Source: Desulfoluna spongiiphila (GTDB lineage Bacteria > Desulfobacterota > Desulfobacteria > Desulfobacterales > Desulfolunaceae). From it: 64,000 bases of DNA. The notes beneath the pieces are model-generated. The model did not search any database. It saw only the letters and a program-made list of their open reading frames with translations, and was not told the DNA's origin. Positions 1-7,741 of this stretch are shown here, one piece after another (positions within the stretch are counted from its first letter, which is position 1; each line of letters starts with the position of its first letter). A program made the translations under genes and the position numbers. The DNA is taken from NCBI RefSeq assembly GCF_900101345.1, contig NZ_FMUX01000024.1:1-64000 (forward strand), read 5' to 3'.

Positions 1-334
1 AAAATTGCTGATCATCGATGAACTTGGATATTTACCTTTTGAGCCCAACGCCGCTCACCTTTTCTTCCAACTGGTCTCACGTCGCTATGAAAGGGGAAGT
101 TTGCTTTTAACCAGCAATAGGGCGGTGGGTGAATGGGGGCACGTTTTTAGTGATGCCGTCGTCGCCACTGCTATCCTCGACAGGCTGCTGCATCACAGCC
201 ATGTCATCACCATCCGGGGGGATAGTTTTCGACTCAAAGAAAAACGTCGCTCTGGGCTAATAAAGACTGCTGCTTTAGCAGTCGAAAATCTGCAATCCAA
301 TAACGACAAAGGGGTCAATTCTTCGTGTCGCTAA
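1..334 (+). CDS. istB: IS21-family helper ATPase IstB, C-terminal part (cut by window edge)
   Basis: The frame is open to the left edge and reads KLLIIDELGYL at once, which is the Walker B region of IstB/DnaC-like AAA+ helpers of IS21-family transposases. Further conserved IstB pieces follow: FFQLVSRRYERGS, LLTSNRAVGEWG and AVVATAILDRLLHHSHV. The Walker A half lies outside the window. The protein assists the IstA DDE transposase in target selection. It stops 27 bp before the repeat-rich end of the element. The family is clear; whether the copy is intact cannot be seen here. Confidence 0.9.
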   Translation, partial: KLLIIDELGYLPFEPNAAHLFFQLVSRRYERGSLLLTSNRAVGEWGHVFSDAVVATAILDRLLHHSHVITIRGDSFRLKEKRRSGLIKTAALAVENLQSNNDKGVNSSCR

Positions 335-361
335 GGGGACAATTTCTGATGTCGCTTGACA
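305..361. mobile_element. Right end of IS21-type element
   Basis: Two imperfect direct copies of a 20-bp block lie at 311-330 and 335-354, both of the form GGGG(T/A)CAATT...TGTCG. The last bases, 350-361, read TGTCGCTTGACA on the plus strand. Repeated blocks at the ends are normal for IS21 elements. Position 361 is taken as the element boundary because the deiodinase-like reading frame on the minus strand is family-like up to 362 (GWPTRIY) and nonsensical beyond it. The target duplication cannot be checked because the left end is outside the window. Confidence 0.75.
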
Positions 362-650
362 GTAAATACGGGTCGGCCAACCCACATAAGCCTGGTTGAC
401 ACTGTTGTCCATATCATCGACATAAACCGGCATATCATCCAGTAACTTCGCTTTGCAGGCGGTGGCAACGGCACGCCGTTCCTCAATTGTTCTGGGCTCC
501 CTCGTGTCGTAGGAGGGATAAGGGTTAGAGAGGACGGAGACAAATCGCATGAACTTGGTCTCTGCCAGCCACCACTTATCCGTTGGGTGTGCTTCACGCA
601 CATAAATCATCATAAAATCGACATCATCGCGGTATTTTTTATACACAGGC

Positions 651-685
651 AGGAAACGCACGGTTCCCTCAGAAAAAGGCGGTCA
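651..685 (-). promoter_or_regulatory. Selenocysteine TGA with candidate bacterial SECIS hairpin
   Basis: The TGA is at 685-683. About 13 nt further downstream in the mRNA there is a 6-bp stem, AGGGAA paired with UUUCCU (669-664 with 656-651, one G-U pair), closing a 7-nt loop CCGUGCG. A short hairpin with G in the loop at this distance is what SelB-dependent bacterial SECIS elements look like. This is drawn by eye from the sequence and no folding was run. Confidence 0.5.
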
Positions 686-1202
686 GGTGCAACTCCCGAA
701 GAGCAGGACGACCGACCTTTTCCCCCTGAAATCGGACAGGCGAATCGATTTGGTCCCTGTATAATCCGACACCTCAAAGTCCGTTGCCATTTCACCCACC
801 TTGGGTACATTGGCATTGTGTGTGTGCTGCCAGATCGCGACCTCTTTATGCCGCCAGTAGATTGCCTTGTAATTGACACCGAACCCGACAGAAACCAGAT
901 CCCGCCCTTCCCACACGGTAAAACCGAACACCAGTGCAGCACTCAGGGCCAGGCCTTTGCGTACGACACTTCCGGTTTTCTTCATCTTTAAATCGTCAAG
1001 ACCGGTTGTCATGGTAAGAACGCAGAAAATGGCAATGGGACAGGCGACAACGGCAATCCAGTAGGACAGCCCAAACAAGGGGAGGATAAAGGCAACCCCG
1101 GAGGCCGTCATAAACCAGCACATCCAGCTTTTTTTTCTGGTCTCCCGGTTGACGACCAGCCCGAGGCGACCGGCCCACTTCCCGAACCCCTCTTTTCCTG
1201 AG

Positions 1203-1447
1203 CCCGGATATTTCACGAGCCGAGTGCACCCATATTCAAGGCATCAGAGCTGCAGATGTAGGGGTTTACCTCAAGGCTCTGATAACGCAGAAGATGGGTG
1301 CACTCGGCTCGCCCGAAGGGTGAGAAAATATAGCCGAAAACCGTGAATTACATTTTGTATTTTTAAAACATCTAACTTTCTATCAATAGGCACTTGTAAT
1401 AATTCTTCATTATCGCACCCAGCCCGTTTTCTCATGAAATATCCGGG
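1203..1447. mobile_element. MITE family E, copy 1 (TGAG target duplication)
   Basis: Outer inverted repeats are CCCGGATATTTCACGAG (1203-1219) and CTCATGAAATATCCGGG (1431-1447). Flanks are TGAG at 1199-1202 and 1448-1451. An inner perfect 18-bp inverted repeat begins CGAGCCGAGTGCACCCAT (1216-1233 and 1294-1311), so much of the left half can fold as one long hairpin. No transposase is encoded. The 4-bp duplication and CCCGG-type ends would fit mobilisation by an IS1380-like transposase, which is an inference. A second copy lies at 18911-19156. Confidence 0.85.
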
Positions 1448-1573
1448 TGAGAGCAGCGCTATCCCGCTGACAAGCAGATACAGGCACAGCAGTAGCTGTG
1501 CTATGGCGAGAAATGCCTGAGTGCCATAGGAAATTCCGGCCAGTCCCAAATACTTAAGAACCATTGGATCCAT

Positions 1574-1907
1574 AATATTTTCTTTTGATTGAGGTTTTAG
1601 GAATTTAAATTTGGAAAAACCCTTCGAACCATCGAAGGTCCCATGTTATTACATTTTTGTAGCACATCAGATACTATACAGCACGATTTTTCCGTTATCC
1701 GCAACGTTCTTTTTCGCCCCTTTTCAACCACACACCTCGTGACAGTGGATATGAGGCACAACCCCATGCTCCCCATATTCAAAGGCCCTTTGCTATTCAT
1801 TCTCTGGCCGAAACCACGGCGCCACAGCCCAACACCGTTTACTATTGACCGGCATTTTCCCTCATGCCAATAGATCTTTAACTTAATTTTTAAAGGAGTA
1901 ACGGGTT
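1574..1907. other. Intergenic region, no gene seen
   Basis: This is the AT-richer divergent spacer between the broken selenoprotein gene and the phospholipase gene. Short open frames exist but have no recognisable protein features and no ribosome site. The only clear signal is the AAAGGAG ribosome site at about 1892 for the next gene. Confidence 0.5.
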
Positions 1908-3215
1908 ATGGAAAGAAGAAAATCATGTAGTATTTTTATGTTGTGTTGCCTGGTATTTTTACTCTCTGCAGTACCATGTTTTGCCGAAGGGAAAATGACA
2001 TTCCCCGCCATGACGACATGGACGCCCGAAATCGGGCAAAGCCATGAAATCGGGTACCTTTCGACCCATGGCGGGCTGAACTGGATACCGACCTGGACGG
2101 TGGAGAAAAATCAGGCACCGGGGACCCTGCTGGAAACAGACCCCATGGACCTTGCCGAAGGGCGATATGCGGTCCTGTTTCAGGTGTGGCACAAGCAGAA
2201 TGACGGGGTTCGCTTAGGTGAGCTGCGGGCATGGTCCGGTTCGGAACTGATTGCATCCGCCCCCCTTATCAGTCGGGAATTCCCCTCATACCGTGCGGGT
2301 GGTTTTCAGCGAGCCATCCTTGAACTGGAACTGGCTCAGTCCGCCCCCGATGTGCGGTTTGAACTTTATTACGGAGGCGGAAATACATACATCTGGACAG
2401 GAGCGGTCAACCTCAGCCCCATTGAAACGCGGCGCCCCTTCTACAACATTGCCCACCGGTGCAGCACCGTGGACAAGGTCAACCGCATGGTGGACAAAAA
2501 TGCCAACGCCATTGAATTTGACCTGACACCGGTGGAGGAGGACGGCAGTATAGGCTTCAAGGTCTACCACTCAGGCGATATCTGCCATACACCTGCGTCC
2601 CGTTTTGACGACTTCCTCCTGAACCTGAAGGCCCATATCGACAGCCGGCGCATCGCCCTTATAGAACTCGACTGCAAGCAGGACAAAGATATTGACCCGG
2701 CGGACTACGCACGGGCCCTGGCCCAACGGCTCATGGACGCAGAGATCCCTGCACGACTTGCCGTTTTCTCCGTCCCTCGCGCCCAGGCCGCGATTTTCAA
2801 CGATGTGCTTAAAAAAGAGGACGCAGAAGGGCACAGTCTCTACAATGCGGGTATTGACTCGTACCTTCAGGATTACTCCGGCCTTACCCCCGATACATGG
2901 GCAGCGAAAGTAGAGGCCATCGGCTCAACATTTATCGGGGTAGGGGCCAGCAGTGTTAACCCTTCTTCCATGCCCAGCTGGATGGCCTGGGTGCAGGCCA
3001 TGACCAATTTGCGGGATTCCAACAGAAACTTCAAAAAAAGCTATTACTGGACCCTCAACCGTAAAGCCTCCATGAGGACATGCCTGGACTACGGAGTCGA
3101 CGGGGTGATCACCAACTTTCCGGACCGCATGGATGAAGTCCTCAACGAGGCGCCCTATTCCCTTCTTTTCAGGCGTGCCACCCAGGACGACTCCCAGTTC
3201 GCGGTTCATCAATAG
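1908..3215 (+). CDS. Secreted sphingomyelinase D / phospholipase D-like protein (GDPD-like fold)
   Basis: 435 residues. A signal peptide ends at about PCFA-E (residue 26). Residues about 30-170 look like a beta-rich N-terminal domain. From 178 the protein resembles sicariid-spider and bacterial SMase D enzymes: FYNIAHR with His183, NANAIEFDLTP with Glu203 and Asp205, and KVYHSGD with His221. These match the two catalytic histidines and the metal-binding acidic pair of that family. The C-terminal YYWTLNRKASMRTCLDYGVDGVITNFPD repeats the family's conserved barrel end. The expected reaction is Mg-dependent headgroup release or transphosphatidylation on choline (or ethanolamine) phospholipids outside the cytoplasm. 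Start chosen for the AAAGGAG ribosome site. It stands alone beside mobile DNA, which suggests acquisition. Other GDPD-like activities are possible. Confidence 0.78.
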   Translation: MERRKSCSIFMLCCLVFLLSAVPCFAEGKMTFPAMTTWTPEIGQSHEIGYLSTHGGLNWIPTWTVEKNQAPGTLLETDPMDLAEGRYAVLFQVWHKQNDGVRLGELRAWSGSELIASAPLISREFPSYRAGGFQRAILELELAQSAPDVRFELYYGGGNTYIWTGAVNLSPIETRRPFYNIAHRCSTVDKVNRMVDKNANAIEFDLTPVEEDGSIGFKVYHSGDICHTPASRFDDFLLNLKAHIDSRRIALIELDCKQDKDIDPADYARALAQRLMDAEIPARLAVFSVPRAQAAIFNDVLKKEDAEGHSLYNAGIDSYLQDYSGLTPDTWAAKVEAIGSTFIGVGASSVNPSSMPSWMAWVQAMTNLRDSNRNFKKSYYWTLNRKASMRTCLDYGVDGVITNFPDRMDEVLNEAPYSLLFRRATQDDSQFAVHQ

Positions 3216-3251
3216 GGGACAGGGGACGGGACAGGGGACAGGCTCTTTATG
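3215..3251. repeat. REP-like GGGGACAGG repeats, left side of RAYT gene
   Basis: Tandem GGGGACAGG units end with GGGGACAGGCTCTTTATG at 3234-3251, immediately after the phospholipase stop. The reverse complement of the same word lies beyond the transposase gene at 4640-4656, so the gene is bracketed by inverted copies. Confidence 0.8.
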
Positions 3252-3360
3252 ATTCAATATACAGCTTAGTTACCCCACCAAAACCAGCCGGGGCCCCACG
3301 TAAGGCGTGTCCCGGCGCTCATCACAAAAAAGCCCTGTGACAGAACGCATATCAAAAAAA

Positions 3361-3378
3361 GGGGACAGGCTCTCTATG
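3361..3378. repeat. REP-like repeat, second left copy
   Basis: GGGGACAGGCTCTCTATG differs by one base from the copy at 3234-3251 and has the same orientation. The stretch 3379-3577 up to the transposase gene shows no other gene. Confidence 0.75.
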
Positions 3379-3577
3379 CAATGACACAGAAGGTCCAACG
3401 TCAGAAAAGATGCTCACACGCTCATCACAGATATTTATATGCAAAGCGGATCAAACAGGACTCGAACAGTCTGTATTAAAGAACAAAAACAGTCATGCGA
3501 GACACATTTCACCTCCACGGCTCCAGGCTCCGGGCCCCTGTCCCGACTTATAGATGATCGTCCTACCGGTTTAAAAT

Positions 3578-4504
3578 TTAGGCATCCGCCAGCCGCTTCA
3601 ACGAGTACATGCCCTCAATACCCGTAACTCGCTTAGGAATTTTATCCCGTGTTGTCTGAAAATGATCTCTGAATGTTTCATAGCTCGCTTCAACGAATGC
3701 CCGGGACCCTATAACCCCTGAATCGGTAAAATAGCGGGTCCTGTAACGGAACCGTCTCACGCGGGTCATTTCAAACCCTGCAGCGATCTCTTCGTCCAGA
3801 ACTTTCTTGGAAATGTTCGCTTTGCCTCTCTTCTCGATGGCCCCCACATGATAGAGGTACTCCCGGTATGTTCGGAATTGCATCAAGGCATCATCCACAC
3901 CAAAACCCAGGGTTCCCAGATCTGATGAGAGAAATCCGTCGGTGTTTCCCGTCTGGGCATGGTACCCGATGGAGCACCAGCGATAATCTTCCGGCCGTTT
4001 CACGATTCCGGCTCGCACGGGATTGAGGTCTATGTATGCAAGGCAATGGATCAACGTGTTCCCCTGCTCAACGAGCACGCTTTTAAAGCGTTCTCCCCAC
4101 AGGGTCCCTTTGCGATTTTTTCTCTGATTAAAATTACACGAGAACCTCTGCTTGATGTCTTTGATATAGGCAGACAGGCTGCAAAACCGATCGCGATACG
4201 CTTCCAGGCGCCCTTCAGGAAACTCTGCGGCCTTCCCATAGAGAAGTTGGAACCGCTTTCGGATATCGTCATCAGAAACCATGTCACCGGGACTTACTTC
4301 GACCAGCAGATGAAAGTGATTTCCCATGATCGCAAACCCCAGAACATCCACACAGTAGACGGCCGAAAACCTTTTGATGATGCGTACCAACGCGTCTTTC
4401 TCAACCTTGCCGAACGGCAGGCCGTCCAATGCGGTCCTGCTGATCACATGGTAAGCAGCTTTTTGCCCGGAATCCGTTACGACCATACGTGGAGTTCGCG
4501 GCAT
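3578..4504 (-). CDS. REP-associated tyrosine transposase (RAYT, Y1/HUH family)
   Basis: 308 residues starting MPRTPRMVV, chosen because a near-perfect AAGGAGG ribosome site precedes the ATG at 4504. The HUH metal motif is HFH in GNHFHLLVEV. The catalytic tyrosine is in LSAYIKDIKQRF. The family block KGTLWGERFKS...YIDLNPVRAGIV follows. RAYTs are single-strand nucleases that spread REP sequences. Matching GGGGACAGGCTCT repeats flank this gene in inverted orientation, as expected for a RAYT/REP pair. The C-terminal 100 residues are an extension seen in long RAYTs. The reading frame is intact. Confidence 0.93.
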   Translation of the reverse strand: MPRTPRMVVTDSGQKAAYHVISRTALDGLPFGKVEKDALVRIIKRFSAVYCVDVLGFAIMGNHFHLLVEVSPGDMVSDDDIRKRFQLLYGKAAEFPEGRLEAYRDRFCSLSAYIKDIKQRFSCNFNQRKNRKGTLWGERFKSVLVEQGNTLIHCLAYIDLNPVRAGIVKRPEDYRWCSIGYHAQTGNTDGFLSSDLGTLGFGVDDALMQFRTYREYLYHVGAIEKRGKANISKKVLDEEIAAGFEMTRVRRFRYRTRYFTDSGVIGSRAFVEASYETFRDHFQTTRDKIPKRVTGIEGMYSLKRLADA

Positions 4505-4639
4505 GACACCCTCCTTCCTTTCCTGGTCTTGCAGAATTTCATTGTGGGTTGAATTGAATTGCGCCAACTGGATTTCGCTATGAATAGAACATGATACCTT
4601 CAGAACAGACTATCTCACAGGAGACCATACCGAGTCCAG

Positions 4640-4656
4640 CATAAAGAGCCTGTCCC
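4640..4656. repeat. REP-like repeat, right side of RAYT gene (inverted)
   Basis: CATAAAGAGCCTGTCCC is the exact inverted copy of the word at 3235-3251. It lies 135 bp upstream of the RAYT start and 17 bp before the tRNA promoter. Confidence 0.8.
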
Positions 4657-4672
4657 TTTTTTTGGTTTTCTC

Positions 4673-4701
4673 TTGACATCCTACGGCCCGGACTGTAGTG
4701 T
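4673..4701 (+). promoter_or_regulatory. Sigma-70 promoter of tRNA-fMet
   Basis: TTGACA (4673-4678) is followed after 17 bp by TAGTGT (4696-4701), which puts the start of transcription about 6 bp before the mature tRNA. The -35 box is perfect and the -10 box weak. Confidence 0.65.
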
Positions 4702-4713
4702 GCGTTTCGTTGA

Positions 4714-4790
<77 letters not shown>

Positions 4791-4804
4791 ATAAAAAATA
4801 CAAA

Positions 4805-4836
4805 GGCCCGGAAGATTCGTCTTCCGGGCCTTTTTT
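4805..4836 (+). terminator. Rho-independent terminator after tRNA-fMet
   Basis: A perfect 10-bp stem GGCCCGGAAG / CTTCCGGGCC with a 6-nt loop is followed by TTTTTT. An A-rich run on the left side would give a U-run on the other strand, so it could also stop transcripts coming from gspA-gspB. Confidence 0.9.
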
Positions 4837-4983
4837 GCTTTTCGGGTACCTGTTCAGATCACCCGACACGAATCCAGCGGCATGATATCCCACCATGGAA
4901 TCTGATGTCGGGCAGAACACCTTGCATTAAGGTCTGTTTATGCTTTAAACACTCAGAATCCTGCCAGGGCCGTCGAAGTCCCC

Positions 4984-5658
4984 TTACCGCCCCACAAAGG
5001 CAAGGAACATCCGCACACCGGCAATGTCTAAGACCACGCCCTCTTTGGTGATGGACTGAACCCTGGCCCCGTCCACGGTGGCCCCCTCACGCATGATCTG
5101 ACTGTTGATGACGGCGATGCGCCGGGAAGGGGTCTGTGACCACCGGACGCCCTGGAGGCGATAGGCCCCCGCATCTGCAGCGGGAAGGCCTCGAAGCTCG
5201 TCGATGGAAAGCTCCGACGTATCCTGGCTGCTGTCAACCGCTTGGGGGGCAACCCGGGGTGCCGGCTCAGGAACGAGCATGGCCCCCTGCACTGTGTCGG
5301 ATTCTGCGGGTGAACCAAGGACGGGAGACGGTGTCTGGTCTGCAGCCGGTGAGACTGCCACGTGTTGGGCAGGACGCGGCAACGGATTGGGACCGGAAGG
5401 TTTTGGTGTCGGGGCCACCACACGAAAAACCGAGGTGCTCGCAGGGACTACGTCTTCAGACACCACAGGCGACTTCGGCCCATAGGCAAACCAGAACCCT
5501 GCGGCAGCCAGCCCCACGCCGGCGGCAAACACGACCACAAAGGGAAGCAGCCGCCCCAGCCCCGTCTTTCTTCCGGGAAGAGTCCCTGCAAACAACACCT
5601 TTCCCGCGTTTTTTTCCTCTTCTTCCATTCGTTTCAAGGCATCGAGAACCGAACTCAT
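4984..5658 (-). CDS. gspB: Type II secretion protein GspB
   Basis: 224 residues. The short cytoplasmic start MSSVLDALKRMEEEE is typical of GspB/ExeB. One membrane helix lies at about 37-58, then a Pro/Ser-rich periplasmic linker, then the C-terminal GspB domain (about 155-224) reading YRLQGVRWSQTPSRRIAVINSQIMREG...VLDIAGVRMFL. GspB works with GspA to let the secretin pass or assemble in the peptidoglycan. The start overlaps the gspA stop by 4 bp, so the two are translationally coupled. The pair lies about 38 kb from the rest of the gsp genes. Confidence 0.9.
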   Translation of the reverse strand: MSSVLDALKRMEEEEKNAGKVLFAGTLPGRKTGLGRLLPFVVVFAAGVGLAAAGFWFAYGPKSPVVSEDVVPASTSVFRVVAPTPKPSGPNPLPRPAQHVAVSPAADQTPSPVLGSPAESDTVQGAMLVPEPAPRVAPQAVDSSQDTSELSIDELRGLPAADAGAYRLQGVRWSQTPSRRIAVINSQIMREGATVDGARVQSITKEGVVLDIAGVRMFLAFVGR

Positions 5659-7331
5659 GGGACCTCTCCTTTTGATCGGTCACGGGTAGCCACGCGCTCC
5701 GGGGCACTGGGCAGGCCATTTTTCAACGCAGCGGCAAGGGCCACGCGGGTGAGGTCGCCCACCATGCCGTCGGAGAGGATACCGTAAGCTTCCTGCAGCG
5801 CATGCACCGCCCGAAGGGTCTCGACGTCAAAATGCCCGTCCACGCTGACCCGGTCGAATCCGGCACGGGACAGGGCCGATTCAAGGGCGATCACCTCCTG
5901 GAGCCCCGACCGCTCCGTCACCACCTCGGAAAAACCCAGGGGATTGGTGCAGGCGATAAGGGCCCGGCCCGACCAAAGCCTTTCGGCATCGCCCCGGGAC
6001 AGCTCCACGATCCCCTTGGGGGATTGAAACCTCAGCAACCCCTTGCCCTCCTCACCTTCATGCACCAGGGCCAAAGGCCCCTGGGTTTCGGAGCCGAAGA
6101 GCATGAGGATCGGCAGGCCAAAGGCCAGGGCCTGGTCCAAATTCCCGTCCATGGGCATCACCTCCATGCCCCGGGGAGCGGCCACGGCAGATAAAAGAAG
6201 GTAGGGATCGCCAATGGCCGGAAGCTCAGAGGCCGAAAGTCCATGGCCCCACGCATCCATGACCCGTCGGATGCCCCAGGGAATGGACTCTGCGACGCTC
6301 ACTTCATCAAAGAGATCAAAGAGGCTGTAGGTGGCCGGAGCAGGTGCTTCCGGGCTGTTGATGCCTCCGTCCGAAACGGCGCTGGCGGTTATTTGGGGCG
6401 CATCCGGCGTCCACAGAGAACTGCCGAAAACCAGAAAACCCGCCATAAAGACAATGGCGACCCCCAGAAAGGCACCTCCCCAGGCCAGCATGGGGCGCCC
6501 CAAAAGGGTGCCGTCCATGTAAGGCCGGTCGGCAAGCTCGGCCACCGCCTCTTTCACCGACCTGGCGCCTACCCGGTCCCTGCCGCCCACATAGGCACAG
6601 AGCAGCGCCCTGTCGCAGCAGATATTGATGACACGGGGGGTTCCCTTAGAATAACGGTACACCTGTTTTCTGGCCGCCGGGGTAAAAAGATCCCCCCGGT
6701 CCCCCAGGGAGGCCCGTTTCAAGCGGTGGACGATGTAGTCACAGGTTTCATCGATGGACAGGGGGCGCAGGCGACACGCCAGGGAAATCCGCTGGGCCAG
6801 CTGCCGAAGCTCATGACGCTCCAGCATCTCCCCGAGCTCAGGCTGGCCGCAGAGGACGGTCTGGAGTAATTTGGCGCGGGTGGTCTCCAGGTTGGAGAGA
6901 AGGCGAAGCTCCTCCAAGACCTCGATGGAGAGGTTCTGGGCCTCGTCAATGACAAGCAACGCTTTCTTCCCCAGCTCCCGGTTTTCGATAAGGAACCGGT
7001 GGAGCGCCGCCGTCAAATCCGACCGGCTGGCGGACCCTGCGTCGATGCCGAAGTCACGGTTGATGGATTGAAGCAGCTCCACGGCGTTTAAGGTGGGGTT
7101 GAAAATGCAGGCCACGGCCACCGTCTCGTCCAGCCCGTCCAGGAAGGTACGCAGCAGGGTGGTCTTACCCGTGCCAACCTCCCCTGTCACCTCCACAAAC
7201 CCCTCGCCGGTCTCAAGGGCATAGGTCAGGTGGCCCAGGGCCTCCTGATGGCACCGGGAGGGAAACAGGTACGAAGGCGTTGGTACCAGTTGAAAAGGCC
7301 GCTCTTTAAGATGAAAGTGTCGTCGGTACAT
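5655..7331 (-). CDS. gspA: Type II secretion ATPase GspA (ExeA-like)
   Basis: 558 residues from MYRRHFHLKERPFQ, chosen because family homology begins there and an AAGG-type ribosome site precedes it; the frame is open further upstream but that part is repeat DNA. Walker A is GEVGTGKT (50-57) and Walker B is ALLVIDEAQNL (124-134). A membrane helix lies at 281-303, followed by a periplasmic part whose last 80 residues form a peptidoglycan-binding fold (SVDGHFDVETLRAVHALQEAYGI). This is the complete ExeA layout. It probably remodels or binds the cell wall for secretin placement. Confidence 0.92.
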   Translation of the reverse strand: MYRRHFHLKERPFQLVPTPSYLFPSRCHQEALGHLTYALETGEGFVEVTGEVGTGKTTLLRTFLDGLDETVAVACIFNPTLNAVELLQSINRDFGIDAGSASRSDLTAALHRFLIENRELGKKALLVIDEAQNLSIEVLEELRLLSNLETTRAKLLQTVLCGQPELGEMLERHELRQLAQRISLACRLRPLSIDETCDYIVHRLKRASLGDRGDLFTPAARKQVYRYSKGTPRVINICCDRALLCAYVGGRDRVGARSVKEAVAELADRPYMDGTLLGRPMLAWGGAFLGVAIVFMAGFLVFGSSLWTPDAPQITASAVSDGGINSPEAPAPATYSLFDLFDEVSVAESIPWGIRRVMDAWGHGLSASELPAIGDPYLLLSAVAAPRGMEVMPMDGNLDQALAFGLPILMLFGSETQGPLALVHEGEEGKGLLRFQSPKGIVELSRGDAERLWSGRALIACTNPLGFSEVVTERSGLQEVIALESALSRAGFDRVSVDGHFDVETLRAVHALQEAYGILSDGMVGDLTRVALAAALKNGLPSAPERVATRDRSKGEVP

Positions 7332-7381
7332 GGTCGCGCCTTGCTTGTTGTTTTGAAACCACAATGTAAAACGAAAACAAA

Positions 7382-7430
7382 CCTCCGGCGGCCCTGCCGG
7401 GGGTGAAACTTTTAAAAAGTTTAACAAACA
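7382..7430. repeat. Repeat module C, copy 1
   Basis: A CCTCCGGCGGCCCTGCCGGGGG hairpin is followed by AAACTTTTAAAAAGTTTAACAAAC, a second small hairpin. It is the left part of a composite array C-A-B that continues to 9171. The module recurs at 15290, 28096, 28830, 30211, 32293, 38632 and 49037. Confidence 0.8.
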
Positions 7431-7453
7431 TTTTTTTTTAAAAAAACAGATTC

Positions 7454-7643
7454 GGCCTTGATTATCGTTTGGGCCGCGACCTTCAAAAAAAACAAGAAAA
7501 ATCGACCGAAACGGAGCGCCGCACTCTGGTGCGGCTTTATAGTCCGTCGTTACCCGTGCCGCACAGGAGTGCGGCGCTCCAGGGGACAAGGGTATTCGGG
7601 GGGTGAAGCAAGTAGGCCGATGGACCAAGCGATGATCAAGGCC
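7454..7643. mobile_element. MITE family A, copy 1
   Basis: About 190 bp. The left end is GGCC followed by TTGATTATCGTTTGGGCC and the right end is an imperfect inverse of it (to 7643). The middle contains the inverted pair GGAGCGCCGCACT (7513-7525) / AGTGCGGCGCTCC (7568-7580). No coding capacity. Other copies are at 28516 and 48848, always between modules C and B of the other repeat. Confidence 0.75.
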
Positions 7644-7741
7644 ACAGATTCAATCCAGTCTTGGGCAAAGGCGGATGTGATTTTCCCCGAGGAACGAGGG
7701 GAAAATCACATCCGCAGCCTGGGGTCCAGGGGATCATCCCC

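Larger units (their letters stand above)
362..1573 (-). pseudogene. Deiodinase-like membrane selenoprotein, disrupted by a MITE and by an IS21-type element
   Basis: On the minus strand an open frame ends at a TGA at 683-685 and continues in the same frame beyond it, giving FGSCT-U-PPF. This is the active-site motif of iodothyronine deiodinase-like thioredoxin-fold selenoproteins, so the TGA is read as selenocysteine. Downstream, DVDFMMIYVREAHPTD and MPVYVDDMDNSVNQAYVGWPTRIY also match the family. The protein stops being family-like at 362, where the IS21-type end begins, so the C-terminus is lost. Upstream, a 245-bp MITE (1203-1447) with TGAG on both sides splits the gene. Removing the MITE and one TGAG joins the 1573-1448 segment (a membrane helix ending GIALLS) in frame to GKEGFGKW. 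The restored product has about 321 residues, with N-terminal membrane helices followed by the redox domain. The gene is very likely dead now. Confidence 0.85.

Noticed and set aside
1271..1447. C-terminal part of a 100-residue protein ending inside MITE E
   Set aside because: Residues beyond about 42 are encoded by the MITE; only the first segment belongs to the broken selenoprotein gene.
7332..7628. N-terminal extension of GspA by 99 residues
   Set aside because: The extension is read through repeat module C and MITE A and is not GspA-like. The ATG at 7331 has a ribosome site.
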